A stretch of DNA of 64,000 nt from HGM04593 sp045634365 (GTDB lineage Bacteria; Bacteroidota; Bacteroidia; Bacteroidales; Bacteroidaceae). Shown in pieces: positions 1 to 10,100 of the stretch. The stretch is taken from NCBI GenBank assembly GCA_045634365.1, contig JAZRAC010000032.1:1-64000 (forward strand), read 5' to 3'. The notes beneath the pieces were generated by a model that did not search any database, had not been told where the DNA came from, and saw only the letters and a program-made list of their open reading frames with translations. Position 1 is the stretch's first letter. The number at the start of each line of letters is the position of its first letter. The translations under genes and the position numbers were made by a program.

Positions 1-496
1 TTTCATCATAATAGTTCTTGATGACCTTTTCGGCACGCGAAATTATGTCCGGGGTAATGTGTCCGCCCTGATGGATACCTATCTTGGACTCAAGTTCCTC
101 ACGCTCTGTTTTCTTTATACCCAGTATATTGAACTGAGACACACGGGGACGCTGCTTGAGTGCAATACCCAAATAGATATAATTACCTTTTATACTATCG
201 GCTGTGATGCAGACATCCTCAAAAAGGCCGTGTTTCCAATAGCGTTTGATTGCATTTGTAACCTCTTCGCCCGGCACTGATATGATATCGCCCACCGACA
301 AGCCCGACAAGCCAATCACAACAGACGGTTCAAGATTGTCCACTCCCGACAGATTGAACCCGCCGATTGTGTATTTGTGCGCAGCACCGGTATATAGGAT
401 TGTAGGCTTGACAACAACCTCCTGCGCCGACAAAGTCGAAGCAAAGAGCGCCACCAAAGCCAAAAGAGATACTTTCAAAAATGGTAAAAACCTCAT
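1..496 (-). CDS. bamA: Outer membrane protein assembly factor BamA, N-terminal part (cut by window edge)
   Basis: The start codon is the ATG at 496, and about 165 residues are visible before the window ends. A signal peptide ending near ALFASTLSAQ is followed by POTRA-type sequence (YTIGGFNLSGVDNL, VGDIISVPGEEVTNAIKRYW). BamA is the Omp85 barrel that folds and inserts outer membrane proteins, with periplasmic POTRA domains receiving substrates. The C-terminal barrel lies outside the window, so identity rests on POTRA similarity and on the uppS neighbour, a common Bacteroidales arrangement. The gene follows uppS after 10 bases and is probably co-transcribed with it. Confidence 0.85.
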   Translation of the reverse strand, partial: MRFLPFLKVSLLALVALFASTLSAQEVVVKPTILYTGAAHKYTIGGFNLSGVDNLEPSVVIGLSGLSVGDIISVPGEEVTNAIKRYWKHGLFEDVCITADSIKGNYIYLGIALKQRPRVSQFNILGIKKTEREELESKIGIHQGGHITPDIISRAEKVIKNYYDE

Positions 497-506
497 TTTA
501 TAATAT

Positions 507-1250
507 TTATTCTTCATTTGTCACTTGTTCACCTGTCAAGCCATAGCGGCGTTGACGACACTGAAACTCATATATAGCCTTGCAAAGCTCTTCCTTGTTG
601 AAATCGGGCCATAGTATATCTGTAAAATAAAACTCAGAATACGCCAACTGCCACAAAAGGAAGTTGCTCAGACGTTGCTCCTTGCCGGTGCGAATGAGAA
701 GGTCGGGGTCGGGCATAAAAGCAGTAGTAAGTTCCGACGAGATAAGCTCGTCGTTTATATCATCCAAATTCAGAGAACCGCTCTTCACCTTCGACGAAAT
801 ATTGCGTACAGCCTCAACAATCTCCCATTTTGCCGAATAACTCAATGCAAGAACAAGAGTCATACTATCGTTCTTTGCAGTGCGCTCCATACAGGCTTCA
901 AGACGCTCGCGGACATTCTGCGGCAATTTGCTCAAATCTCCTATAATGCGGAAGGCCACATTATTCTTTACAAATATCTCTTCCTCGATAGATTCGAACA
1001 ACAGTGCCATAAGAGCGGCAACCTCGGCCTGCGGACGCTTCCAATTTTCAGTGGAGAATGTATAGAGTGTAAGATACTTAACACCGAGATTCAGTGCATT
1101 CTCTACAAGTTTACGCACGGTGGCCGCACCCGCCTGATGCCCCTGTGAACGGTCGTAACCGCGCTGTTGCGCCCAACGCCCGTTACCATCCATTATTATA
1201 GCAATATGCTGAGGGACATTCTCTTTATTTACAAGTTCTGAATAGCTCAT
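507..1250 (-). CDS. uppS: Isoprenyl transferase (undecaprenyl diphosphate synthase)
   Basis: A 247-residue cis-prenyltransferase that condenses isopentenyl diphosphate onto farnesyl diphosphate to build the C55 carrier lipid for peptidoglycan and surface glycans. The family signatures are clear: HIAIIMDGNGRWAQQRG with the catalytic Asp near residue 21, TLYTFSTENWKRP, and DPDLLIRTGKEQRLSNFLLW near residues 190-210. The usual RTGGE motif reads RTGKE, but the substrate-binding arginines and serine are retained. It lies between the DUF6089 gene and bamA in one minus-strand run. Length and motifs fit the family well. Confidence 0.95.
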   Translation of the reverse strand: MSYSELVNKENVPQHIAIIMDGNGRWAQQRGYDRSQGHQAGAATVRKLVENALNLGVKYLTLYTFSTENWKRPQAEVAALMALLFESIEEEIFVKNNVAFRIIGDLSKLPQNVRERLEACMERTAKNDSMTLVLALSYSAKWEIVEAVRNISSKVKSGSLNLDDINDELISSELTTAFMPDPDLLIRTGKEQRLSNFLLWQLAYSEFYFTDILWPDFNKEELCKAIYEFQCRQRRYGLTGEQVTNEE

Positions 1251-1278
1251 ATCGTGTTCTTTTTTTGAAATATTTATA

Positions 1279-1980
1279 TCAATTATTGCATTTTCTATAT
1301 TTGGGGAATATATCGTATGTTATAAACACCGAGAAGAACGAGAAGCTATCCTTGTTCTTCATTCCGCTGCTTTTAATACCATAAGGGTCGCTGAGCATAG
1401 GCCTTTGCTCGCTCACAACATCGAGATTGTCCGAGAATGTAAAATGATAGGACAGCTCGCAACCGGCGTTCCAGCGAGGAGCAAATTTATATTTAACACC
1501 CACGCCCAAAGGAATGTTTACCGCAAACACGCCCTCCAACGGAGCCGGTGCGTATGTAGCCCCCAAGCCTCCGCAGATGTAAGGCGTGAGGCGGCGGGTT
1601 CCTTTGTATGCTGCTCCATAGCCATAGGCAAAAAAGTTACATTCAAACTGCACCGACAGGTCGTAGATTGTGCGGCTGAATTCCGTATCTCCGCCCGGGA
1701 AACGATTATCGCCATCGGCAGTGTTGCCCGATATTTTACCTATGGCCATATTGGCTTTTACAGCCATTCGCGGGTTCAGATTGTATCGGCCGGCAACACT
1801 TCCCATTATATTCATATTATTGAAGAGGCCGCCATAATTAGCATCGCCAAAATAGCTCGTGAGGCCCAACATTCCGCCAACCTCCATTCTATATTCAAGG
1901 TCGTCGGCGCGAGCGGCGGTCGAAAAGCCCGCTACCACAACCAACAACAGAAATATCTTACGCAAACAGGTGTTCTTCAT
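1279..1980 (-). CDS. DUF6089 family outer membrane beta-barrel protein
   Basis: A 233-residue protein with a cleavable signal peptide (about residues 1-25, ending STAARAD) followed by alternating amphipathic strands rich in Gly and aromatic residues, typical of an 8-10 strand outer membrane barrel. The pattern EVGGMLGLTSYFGDANYGG and the C-terminal SFFSVFITYDIFPKYRK match the DUF6089 family, which in Bacteroidales often sits just upstream of uppS and bamA. Function is unknown; a structural or envelope role is inferred from topology and neighbours only. Confidence 0.75.
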   Translation of the reverse strand: MKNTCLRKIFLLLVVVAGFSTAARADDLEYRMEVGGMLGLTSYFGDANYGGLFNNMNIMGSVAGRYNLNPRMAVKANMAIGKISGNTADGDNRFPGGDTEFSRTIYDLSVQFECNFFAYGYGAAYKGTRRLTPYICGGLGATYAPAPLEGVFAVNIPLGVGVKYKFAPRWNAGCELSYHFTFSDNLDVVSEQRPMLSDPYGIKSSGMKNKDSFSFFSVFITYDIFPKYRKCNN

Positions 1981-1991
1981 AATTGCGTCTC

Positions 1992-3353
1992 TTATTTAAA
2001 GGCCAAACGATTTATTCTTCCCTTCCACAAGCTTGCAGATGTTACAATCCACATATATTCATCCTGCGACACAGCGGTGGCAAAAGCAGCATCACTGCCT
2101 TTAAGAGTGGCAGGCAAGGAGACTGCATAATCGGTACAAGGCTTCCACACAACACCATTGTCGCGAGATATATAAAACCTCTCAAACGAGGCTATCTCCT
2201 CGCCATCCACCGTGGCAGCACCACCAAGGGCATACATTGCATCGTCGTATCCAAGAACAGCCAACCCCTTTAATGGAGGACAATTGTACTTATTGTTGCC
2301 AAACTCATATTTATACCATTCGTCGTTATTGGACAGCCTGCTCCACACCTGCACATCACCGGCCTGTTCCTTGTCGGCAAAGCCCACTAACATTGTACGG
2401 CAGATGCTTGCATTGGTACTCAACGAACTGCTCACGAAACTGCAACCATAGAGAGGAAAATCGCTCGACAACGATTCTGCCTGCACAAAATTCTCACCAT
2501 CGGTTGTATAAAAAAGATTGCTTGAAGAGGCACCCCACATTTTAGTGCCATTATCGGAAACGGCAAACAGCGACACGAGGCTGTTGCCACCCGAGGCCAA
2601 CGACCAAACGATTGCATCTTCCGACACATACACATCGCCCGAGGCGAGCAGATAGAATTTTCCATTGAACAACTGCAACGAAGAGAGGTCGCTTCCCTGC
2701 GGAACAGAAGCCGCAAAAGCACTCCACACAGGCACGCCATCGGCCGGTGTAACCGCCACAACCGCATTATCGGCAACGTCGGTTCCGAACAGATACATAT
2801 TCCCTTCGTGCTCAAACATTTTCACCGGACGAATATCGTTCAACACATTATCGGCATACTGTTCCCACACCATAAGGTCAGGGTTCACTCTATGCACATT
2901 CAGTTTGATTGTGTAGAAGTTGTCGTATGTGCCATCGGTCGATTTTATACACACGTTAACGGGGGAGGTAAAATCCACAGAGTCGGTGGTGTTGAAATAT
3001 ACGTATGAGCCCAAAGCTTCATCGTATCGATAGGGGGTACCGTAACAGGAAAGTGTGGAAACTACCTTGTTCACACGAGTGCCATAGGTGAGCGAGTCGA
3101 TATTATAAATCTCCTTTGCCTTTTGGTCGACGACAAATTTAAATTCATCACCCGACACAACCTTCTCCACAATAGTATCCTTGCCCTCTACGGTAAAATC
3201 GTGAAAAGGCGACTTTATATTGCCGATACTGAACGCATAGGCATAAGCATAAGAATTTCCTGTTACTTCCGTTGTATCGTCACTGCTGCTGCACGACACC
3301 CCTGCCAAGAGAAGCGCGAAGAGAGCCAAATATGTTGCAATGTTTTTTCTCAT
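1992..3353 (-). CDS. DUF6242-like lipoprotein with beta-propeller-like C-terminal half
   Basis: A 453-residue predicted lipoprotein. The ATG at 3353 is chosen; an in-frame TTG seven codons upstream is possible but would put charged residues ahead of the signal peptide. The lipobox is LLAGVSC near residue 20, followed by SSSDD, a typical Bacteroidales surface-lipoprotein start. Residues about 35-150 resemble the immunoglobulin-like DUF6242 domain. The rest contains repeated blocks with FNGKFYLLASGDVY, GTKMWGASSSNLFYTTDG and DDAMYALGG, suggesting a kelch- or sialidase-like propeller. It opens the unit leading to DUF6089, uppS and bamA. Confidence 0.75.
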   Translation of the reverse strand: MRKNIATYLALFALLLAGVSCSSSDDTTEVTGNSYAYAYAFSIGNIKSPFHDFTVEGKDTIVEKVVSGDEFKFVVDQKAKEIYNIDSLTYGTRVNKVVSTLSCYGTPYRYDEALGSYVYFNTTDSVDFTSPVNVCIKSTDGTYDNFYTIKLNVHRVNPDLMVWEQYADNVLNDIRPVKMFEHEGNMYLFGTDVADNAVVAVTPADGVPVWSAFAASVPQGSDLSSLQLFNGKFYLLASGDVYVSEDAIVWSLASGGNSLVSLFAVSDNGTKMWGASSSNLFYTTDGENFVQAESLSSDFPLYGCSFVSSSLSTNASICRTMLVGFADKEQAGDVQVWSRLSNNDEWYKYEFGNNKYNCPPLKGLAVLGYDDAMYALGGAATVDGEEIASFERFYISRDNGVVWKPCTDYAVSLPATLKGSDAAFATAVSQDEYMWIVTSASLWKGRINRLAFK

Positions 3354-3378
3354 AGTTTTTGAACTTTTATTCAATCTA

Positions 3379-3386
3379 CAAAATTA
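3379..3386 (-). promoter_or_regulatory. Bacteroidetes -7 element before the DUF6242 lipoprotein gene
   Basis: On the minus strand the sequence reads TAATTTTG, matching TAnnTTTG, 25 bases before the ATG at 3353. No good TTTG -33 box is seen at the expected distance. It is the most likely start of transcription for the lipoprotein-DUF6089-uppS-bamA run. Confidence 0.45.
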
Positions 3387-3441
3387 GCAACATTTTTCGG
3401 TTTAGCCCACTTTTCGCGCGTTATTTATAATATTTTATATA

Positions 3442-4521
3442 TTATATTGATATTTTTGGATAATATTCTGTAATTTCATTTCCCGAAAGGGAGGTTTTTA
3501 CAGCTTGCACCCCACCGGGCAGACGAGGAGCCGCAACCCCCTCTCCGACAAAAAGGAGCGGATTACGCTCCACCCTTGCAACATCCCACAGCGATGCATC
3601 TATAAAGCTCTGCAACAGCGTGGCACCACCCTCCACAAGAAGGCTTCCCACCTTGCGAGAATGCAGACAGGATAGTATCTGCGGGAGAATATTGCACGAA
3701 AAATCCAGCACAACCAGCTCCACTCCTTCGTGGAATTTACCAACCTGCTCACTTTGAGTAAACAGGAGCGTGGGCAATGTTCCGTCAAAAATTTTGAGCG
3801 TAGAAGGGAGCGTTCCCTCTTTGTCTATCACCAGCCTCAACGGTGAACGACCGCCCCAATAACGCGCATCGAGCGACGGATTGTCGAGCAACGCTGTGCG
3901 ACGGCCCACAAGTATTGCATCGCAACGTGAACGTATTTTGTGAACAACTGCCTGCGAAAGAGGAGTGGAAATTTTCAAAGACGGAACAGAGGAACTCTCG
4001 CGCAGAACATCGATAAAACCATCGGCACTTTCGGCCCATTTAAGGATTATAAACGGGCGATTATCATTATGAAATGTAAAGAAATTTCTATTAAGCCCAA
4101 ATGCCTTGTCGCGCAGAACTCCCACCGCAACATCAACTCCGGCTGCACGCAGGCGAGCAATCCCCACGCCATTGACCTGCGAGTTTGTATCGGTAATTGC
4201 AATCACCACACGAGGTATTTTACAGGAGATTATAAGGTCGGCACAAGGGGGTGTTTTTCCATAATGCGAGCAAGGCTCCAAGCTGACATACATTGTGGAG
4301 CGAGAGAGCAGTTGCCTGTCGGTATTTTTTACCGAATTAACCGCATTAACCTCGGCGTGTGGCTCACCTGCACGAATGTGATACCCCTCACCTATTATGC
4401 GCCCGTCGCACACAATAACAGCACCCACCATAGGGTTGGGCGAGGTACTTCCTGCGCCGCAAGAGGCAAGCTGCAAGCAACGGCGCATATAAAATTCATC
4501 GGTACACAAGATTTTCTCCAC
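3442..4521 (-). CDS. ribD: Bifunctional riboflavin biosynthesis deaminase/reductase RibD
   Basis: A 359-residue fusion carrying out the second and third steps of riboflavin synthesis: deamination of the pyrimidine intermediate, then NADPH-dependent reduction of its ribosyl chain. The N-terminal cytidine-deaminase-like domain has the zinc site GEPHAEVNAV (near residue 53) and PCSHYGKTPPCADL (near 83-96). The reductase domain begins around residue 150 (PFIILKWAESADGF) and includes LRLVIDKEGTLP and LLVEGGATLLQSF. The start is a GTG, with an in-frame TAA just upstream; an ATG 11 codons later would cut the family N-terminus. Confidence 0.95.
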   Translation of the reverse strand: MEKILCTDEFYMRRCLQLASCGAGSTSPNPMVGAVIVCDGRIIGEGYHIRAGEPHAEVNAVNSVKNTDRQLLSRSTMYVSLEPCSHYGKTPPCADLIISCKIPRVVIAITDTNSQVNGVGIARLRAAGVDVAVGVLRDKAFGLNRNFFTFHNDNRPFIILKWAESADGFIDVLRESSSVPSLKISTPLSQAVVHKIRSRCDAILVGRRTALLDNPSLDARYWGGRSPLRLVIDKEGTLPSTLKIFDGTLPTLLFTQSEQVGKFHEGVELVVLDFSCNILPQILSCLHSRKVGSLLVEGGATLLQSFIDASLWDVARVERNPLLFVGEGVAAPRLPGGVQAVKTSLSGNEITEYYPKISI

Positions 4522-4550
4522 GAGAATAAGGGGTTAAAAAATATACGATG

Positions 4551-4584
4551 CGAATATACAAAAAGATTTTTTCACCCGCACAAA
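4551..4584 (-). promoter_or_regulatory. Probable promoter of ribD
   Basis: Minus strand TTTG (4584-4581), a 22-base spacer, then TATATTCG (4558-4551). This is one mismatch from the Bacteroidetes -7 consensus TAnnTTTG and one base longer than the usual spacing. It lies about 30 bases before the GTG start. Confidence 0.45.
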
Positions 4585-4604
4585 TAGGTCAAACGAAAAT
4601 AGCG

Positions 4605-5429
4605 TTATTCGGCAGTTGCTACCCTTTTCAACGTAACAACCACTATCTCGCTTGGCACACAAAAACGCACTTTATACCTCGATGTACCAACGCCATTGGT
4701 GGTTATCACCACAGTGCCATTATCGGTCAAATTCTTGCCACGCAGGAAGCGTCTGCCATACTTTGTATTCTTCACGGGCGTATAAAGCCCAAGGAGGCTC
4801 ACCTGCCCTCCGTGCGTGTGCCCCGACAGCACAAGGTCGCAATCCGGCGAGAAATTCTGCGCAAAGTCGGGAGTGTGCGAGAGAAGAATGGTAAAAATAT
4901 CCTTATCGAGGCCGGCAAGCATTCTTTCGGCCGAGGAGTCGATGGTAAAAGAGTTATAAATTCCCGCTACATATATACTGTCAATGCCATCCGACACGCA
5001 AATTGCAGAATCGGCAAGCATCTTTATACCACATCGACGAGCCTCTTCGTGCAGAGTATCATAGAATTCATAATCGTGGTTGCCCGGCACTGCATATTTT
5101 CCATAAGCCGTTTCTATCGATGAAAAGGCCGAAAAAAGAGGTTCAACGTGTCTCTCCGAAGGGGTAAAATCCCCTCCTATGGCAAGAATTTCCGCATCAA
5201 TTTCGCCCAACGCCCGACACAATTTTACGAGCCGCTTTTTGGTAAATTTACTCGGATAATGAAGGTCGGACACAAAGGCGATACGCACCCCGTCGAACGA
5301 TTCGGGAAGGCGGACACTCTCCACCGAATAGTGCTTCACACGCCCCACTCCGCTACCCGACAGGGTTGCACAAGAAGAGAGCAACAATATTGCCGATAAG
5401 AACGGAACTATGAAACGGGGGTAACCCAT
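4605..5429 (-). CDS. Calcineurin-like metallophosphoesterase, lipoprotein
   Basis: A 274-residue YkuE-type phosphoesterase with a lipoprotein signal (LLLSSCATLSG, Cys near residue 20). All metal-binding blocks are visible in order: AFVSDLH, AIGGDF, VPGNHDYEF, LLSHTP and LSGHTHGGQ. These bind a dinuclear metal centre and hydrolyse phosphomono- or diesters; the closest studied relatives act on lipids such as UDP-diacylglucosamine, but the substrate here cannot be told. It follows ispF after 8 bases at the end of the rex-porU-porV run. Confidence 0.85.
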   Translation of the reverse strand: MGYPRFIVPFLSAILLLSSCATLSGSGVGRVKHYSVESVRLPESFDGVRIAFVSDLHYPSKFTKKRLVKLCRALGEIDAEILAIGGDFTPSERHVEPLFSAFSSIETAYGKYAVPGNHDYEFYDTLHEEARRCGIKMLADSAICVSDGIDSIYVAGIYNSFTIDSSAERMLAGLDKDIFTILLSHTPDFAQNFSPDCDLVLSGHTHGGQVSLLGLYTPVKNTKYGRRFLRGKNLTDNGTVVITTNGVGTSRYKVRFCVPSEIVVVTLKRVATAE

Positions 5430-5437
5430 AATAAAAA

Positions 5438-5911
5438 CTACTTCTCGATGAGCACCACAGCATAGGCGGTAATACCCTCCTTGCGCCCCTCAAAGCCAAG
5501 TTTCTCGGTGGTGGTTGCCTTTATGGAGAGAGCATCGACGTCTATTCCCAGAACCTCGGCCATCACCTCCTGCATCGCAGGAATGTGCGGATTTAATTTG
5601 GGAGCCTGTGCAGCCACCGTTGCATCTATATTACCAATTTTGTAGCCCTTCGACACAAGCAGTTCGCCTGTGCGACGCAACAAAATCTTGCTGTCTATGT
5701 TCAAAAACTCATCCGAAGTATCGGGGAATTGAAAACCAATATCACGCAAATTGGCAGCACCAAGCAGCGCATCGCATATAGCGTGAATGAGCACATCCGC
5801 ATCGGAGTGCCCGGCAAGGCCAAATTCATAAGGAACTTTAATACCCCCAATCCACAAGTCACGCTCTGCCACAAACTTGTGAACATCCATTCCGAAACCC
5901 ACCCTTATCAT
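5438..5911 (-). CDS. ispF: 2-C-methyl-D-erythritol 2,4-cyclodiphosphate synthase
   Basis: A 157-residue enzyme of the non-mevalonate isoprenoid pathway, converting CDP-methylerythritol phosphate to the cyclic diphosphate. Zinc and substrate motifs are intact: GFGMDVHKF at the start (Asp and His ligands), LAGHSDADVLIHAICDALLG near residues 32-51, and KATTTEKLGFEGR near 128-140. Length is standard. It lies downstream of porV, an arrangement also known from Porphyromonas gingivalis, with no functional link to secretion implied. The later-acting gene context (dxr) occurs at the other end of this window. Confidence 0.97.
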   Translation of the reverse strand: MIRVGFGMDVHKFVAERDLWIGGIKVPYEFGLAGHSDADVLIHAICDALLGAANLRDIGFQFPDTSDEFLNIDSKILLRRTGELLVSKGYKIGNIDATVAAQAPKLNPHIPAMQEVMAEVLGIDVDALSIKATTTEKLGFEGRKEGITAYAVVLIEK

Positions 5912-5931
5912 AATACCTCTTTTTTATTACA

Positions 5932-7125
5932 TTACCAACGACGGAAAAGCTCTCGCAGCCCATCCATTTCAAACGACAAAGAGAAACGCAAAGTCTGGTC
6001 GAGCGGGTTATTCTGTGCAGCCGAAATAAGGTAGGCACCATCGAGCGAGAAGACACTCATCTTAAAGCCGGCACCCACCGTGTAATACTTTCTGTTACCC
6101 TTAAACTCATTCTCATAGTGATAACCGGCACGCACCGAGAATTTCTGGTTGTAACAATATTCAACACCGATACCTCCATAAACCTCCTTCAACTCCTCGC
6201 TGAACCCGCCGGGAGCATCGTTGAACGACTTAAACATGCCCGAAATAGGCGAAATATCGTTGTAACCATCCTCATCTAACCATAATCTATACTCATCCTT
6301 TCTGTCAATACCATCATTGGCATCATACCCCTTCTCTTCGAGAAATTGTTTATAAGTGGGGCGGGTAGGAACAAGCAATTTGTTAATATCTATACTGAAA
6401 GAAAGTGTATTATACTCGTCTATGGGATATACCAACGATGCACCCAGACGCAAATTTGTGGGCAGGAATTCACTACTCTCACCGCTGTTGTAGGATATTT
6501 TGGTACCTATATTGGAGATATTAAATCCAAGGCCGAGCATACACTCGCGGTCGCCCATCATTATATAATTATTATAATACATTGCAATATCTGCGGCAAA
6601 AGCCTTTCCAGGCTCAACATCCTCGTCCAACGAGTATTTAAGGTCGGAGTATATTACACGCAAGGCAATGGCTGCCGACAGCTTTTCCGACAACATACGC
6701 GAATAGGCCAAGTCAAAAGCAAACTCATAGGGTTTAATGGACATTTCGGTATTTCCTATTGTCACCTCACCAAGCGAGAAATAGGTGAGCGAGCTACTTA
6801 TTGCCGAATAGTTACCTATGCGATAAAAGCCTGCAAGGTTCACAAGGTCAATATCGCCCACCAACTGGCGCAACCACGGAGTGTAGGACATTGCCATTCC
6901 TGCACGAGCTATATTAAAAGGATATTTCGCAGGGTTCCAATATTGCGAAAAAACATCAGCCTCTGTGGCTACACCCACATCACCTAAAGCACCGGCACGG
7001 GCATCGGGAGCAATGGACAAGGAGGTTACACCTGTTTCAACAAGATTCATCTGCTCCTCCTGCGCATAAAGCGGTACAAGCATAACAGCCAACAACAAAG
7101 TTGTTATAATTCTATTTTTTGTCAT
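5932..7125 (-). CDS. porV: Type IX secretion system outer membrane protein PorV
   Basis: A 397-residue FadL-fold barrel with signal peptide (ending LVPLYAQ) and the family start SLSIAPDARAGALGDVGVA followed by FSQYWNPAKYPF. PorV (LptO) shuttles T9SS cargo from the SprA translocon to the PorU sortase and takes part in the attachment complex at the outer membrane. It follows porU after 47 bases. The pair predicts that this organism exports proteins with T9SS C-terminal signals; the core T9SS genes (porK-N, sov/sprA) are not in this window. Confidence 0.93.
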   Translation of the reverse strand: MTKNRIITTLLLAVMLVPLYAQEEQMNLVETGVTSLSIAPDARAGALGDVGVATEADVFSQYWNPAKYPFNIARAGMAMSYTPWLRQLVGDIDLVNLAGFYRIGNYSAISSSLTYFSLGEVTIGNTEMSIKPYEFAFDLAYSRMLSEKLSAAIALRVIYSDLKYSLDEDVEPGKAFAADIAMYYNNYIMMGDRECMLGLGFNISNIGTKISYNSGESSEFLPTNLRLGASLVYPIDEYNTLSFSIDINKLLVPTRPTYKQFLEEKGYDANDGIDRKDEYRLWLDEDGYNDISPISGMFKSFNDAPGGFSEELKEVYGGIGVEYCYNQKFSVRAGYHYENEFKGNRKYYTVGAGFKMSVFSLDGAYLISAAQNNPLDQTLRFSLSFEMDGLRELFRRW

Positions 7126-7172
7126 TTTCTATCTTTTTTATTTGCGTTACCTTATTTAAACTATTTTTTTCG

Positions 7173-10100
7173 CTATTTATTGTTTATCACAACAAATTTT
7201 CCCGATTTTGTTACCTCGCTGCTACCACCCGACGACATTGTGGCACGATAGATGTATACACCTGTGGGCATTGGACGGCCATCGGTAGATGTAACATCCC
7301 AAGCATAAGTATAGGTATTTCCATCGCATATTGCGTGCTCGGTATTTCTCCAAATTGTTTGACCTTGGAAGTTAAACACCTCAATTGTTACATCCACGGC
7401 ACTATGAGGGAAATCGTGTGTAAGCACAAAGTTCGATGTTTGGCCGTAACGTGCAGGATTGGGCGACAATGTTATATTGGTGAAGTTCGGAGCAAGATTG
7501 GGAACAACTACAAACGAGATTTCCGCCACCGAAGAATTATTATACAGGTCCCAAGCACGCAGCATAAGAGTGTGATAACCGGGTGCAAGCACATCGAGCG
7601 AGAAGGCAACCGTTCCACGAGTGTAGTCACCCACAACCGGAGTATACACGTCGTTCAGATTATATGTGTGGTTTATATCATTATCTACTATGAGCACAAT
7701 ATCGTGTCCCACGCCCGTGCCTACGGTGTTTATACCATTCTCGTCGTATAATTCTGCACAAAAGAAGGGAGTGGAATTTACCTCACCGCCATCTACAAAG
7801 AGGGGAGTATTCAGATACATTGAAATTTCGGGCCCTTTTCCATCGTTTGTCATAGAAGGCGATGTTCCGGCCATTACAAAATTATTATAACGCCCCTGTG
7901 CCAAACGGTTTTTTGAGCCATCCACGGCAAAGAGGTTAAGCATACCCTGCTCGCCGCTGTAACTTATATCCATAGGAACAGGCATTGTAATCTTGAATCG
8001 GCCATCTTTCACCGAGTCGCTACCAACGAACAACTTTTTATTGTAGGCTGTATACTCAAATGGGCCATAGCCAAGATTATCCCTTGTATATACATCCTCG
8101 GCACTGTCGAAGAGCGACGAAGACATTATTCCCTTATAGTCGGTAACTGCATTTCCCGAGCCATCGGCAATATAGCCTTCGACGGTGAGCATTCCGCCGG
8201 CCGACACTTTGGACGAGACGGTTGCAGCCGCACCATTGAACTTATCGACCACCACTTTATATTCGGGCAATTTAAGACGAAGCGCAGGGTCGCCAAGCAA
8301 CACAAACGACAACTTATTCTCGCTCAAATCATTACCCGTCGATATTACATTATTCTTTGCACGACGCAACGCATCGCCCACCGACTGGCGAAGGCCATCG
8401 TAAACAGGAGTTAGGAGTACCCCCACAAACTCTCTATTTATGGTGGCATTATGCACCTGACGCACGGTGCGGGTAGTTGTCAAAAGGCCCACGGCACCGC
8501 CATTGGGATTAAGCAGAGCCGCCTCGGCAAGAGAAACATCGCCAATATCAAAAGGGCCTATATCGCACGATGCAGTAACCCAGAATGGCAGACGGGGCGA
8601 CTTTAAGGCCTGCATATCCGAGAGTAACCACGCCATTTCGTGGGATAGTATAGTGGCACTGCCGTGCCCCGAATAGTTCACCACCAGAGCTCCTTTATTC
8701 AGTCTGTCGTATATAGAGGATGTTACCAACGGATAGGAGTTTCCCGTGGAATTGGCCACCGGCTCATAGTCGTCCCAGTAAATTCGGTCTATCACATAAG
8801 AGGGATAATTCTGCGAAACAACAGCGGCTACACTCTCTGCATCAATCATATGCTGATTGGGGAGGTCATCATCGCCATCATCGGCCCACAGCGATATTAC
8901 ATTCTGCCAATCGCCGGCCTCTTTATTCTCCATATAGGCAATGGTTTTATCTACAACAGCATTGGCCTGTGTTATAGTTTGAACAGGAATGCGGCCGACA
9001 CCTATATCCACCTTGTCGCGCAGAAGATTACTGCCTTCCGAGTCGTCGAGCAGGCCGTAATAATCCTCCATCACATAGGAATATATTGCATTTGTAGAGT
9101 TATCCGACTGATAGGTGAGCAGATAGTCGGACGTATTGCGTCCCGCATAAGAGAGCGCACGATTATCCACAAGACCATCGCCAAACAGAAGCAGATATTT
9201 GGGGGCAGCCGCTGCATCATCGGCACGGTCGTACAGCATCTTCATCAAGCGGCGATAAGCTGTTGCATCGGGGGTTCCCGACGAAAATTCATTATATACC
9301 TGCTCGGCTGTCACAATAGCAACGGTAATACCATCGTTGGCACGATGCGCCTCGGCAAGGCGCTCGGCAGGAGCAAGGAAATTCCCGCTCGAAGGAACTA
9401 TTATAACCATATCTGTCTGCCCCAAAGAGTGAAGATTCTGGTTGGGAACCAAGCCCACAGCCTCCACCGTGGGAAATTCGTCCGTTGTATTCAGCGCAAC
9501 ATACTCATCGTTGTACGAACCCGCAGCAACTACCGAATACTCTCCGCCCGACAATGTTCCCTGCACCTGACAAATGCCGTCAGCCTCCGTAACACGCCAC
9601 ACACGGGTTGCCGATGTTGCACCGGCTATCACAAATTTTGCATTGCCGGTCGCACTGCTCTTGCCACGAAAATTTATCTGCGAACCGCGCATTGCAAGAT
9701 TGCGGGTGAAGTTCAACGATATATAATCGAGGTACCCCGACACACTCGCAGAGGATGCCGTGTGAGAGAGGGTTACAACAGTGTTGGTCGCTCCCGCCGT
9801 GCAAGAATAACGCGCGGTGGCAATTTTGCCTAAATCTCCGGAGCCTCTTCTCGATATACTCATATTGCCCACGCGGGTACCGTTCACATCCACAGCGAGT
9901 TTGGTACTCTCCTCGGCACTCGAACCAAAGCCAAGCTCCACAGTCATATTCACGCCTGCAATTTCGGGCAGAGAGAAGGAGTATTGCTTGCTGCGACCCG
10001 TGGCATAATTATAGCTGTCGAGCATTATATTACCATAGTTGCACAAAGATATTTCGTCCTTCTCATAGAGTTCATAATCGGGGAAGGTTATATTCGTCGA

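Noticed and set aside
8664..9833. 389-residue open frame antisense to porU
   Set aside because: Shadow of the sortase gene; composition rich in Ile, Cys and His, no recognisable motif.
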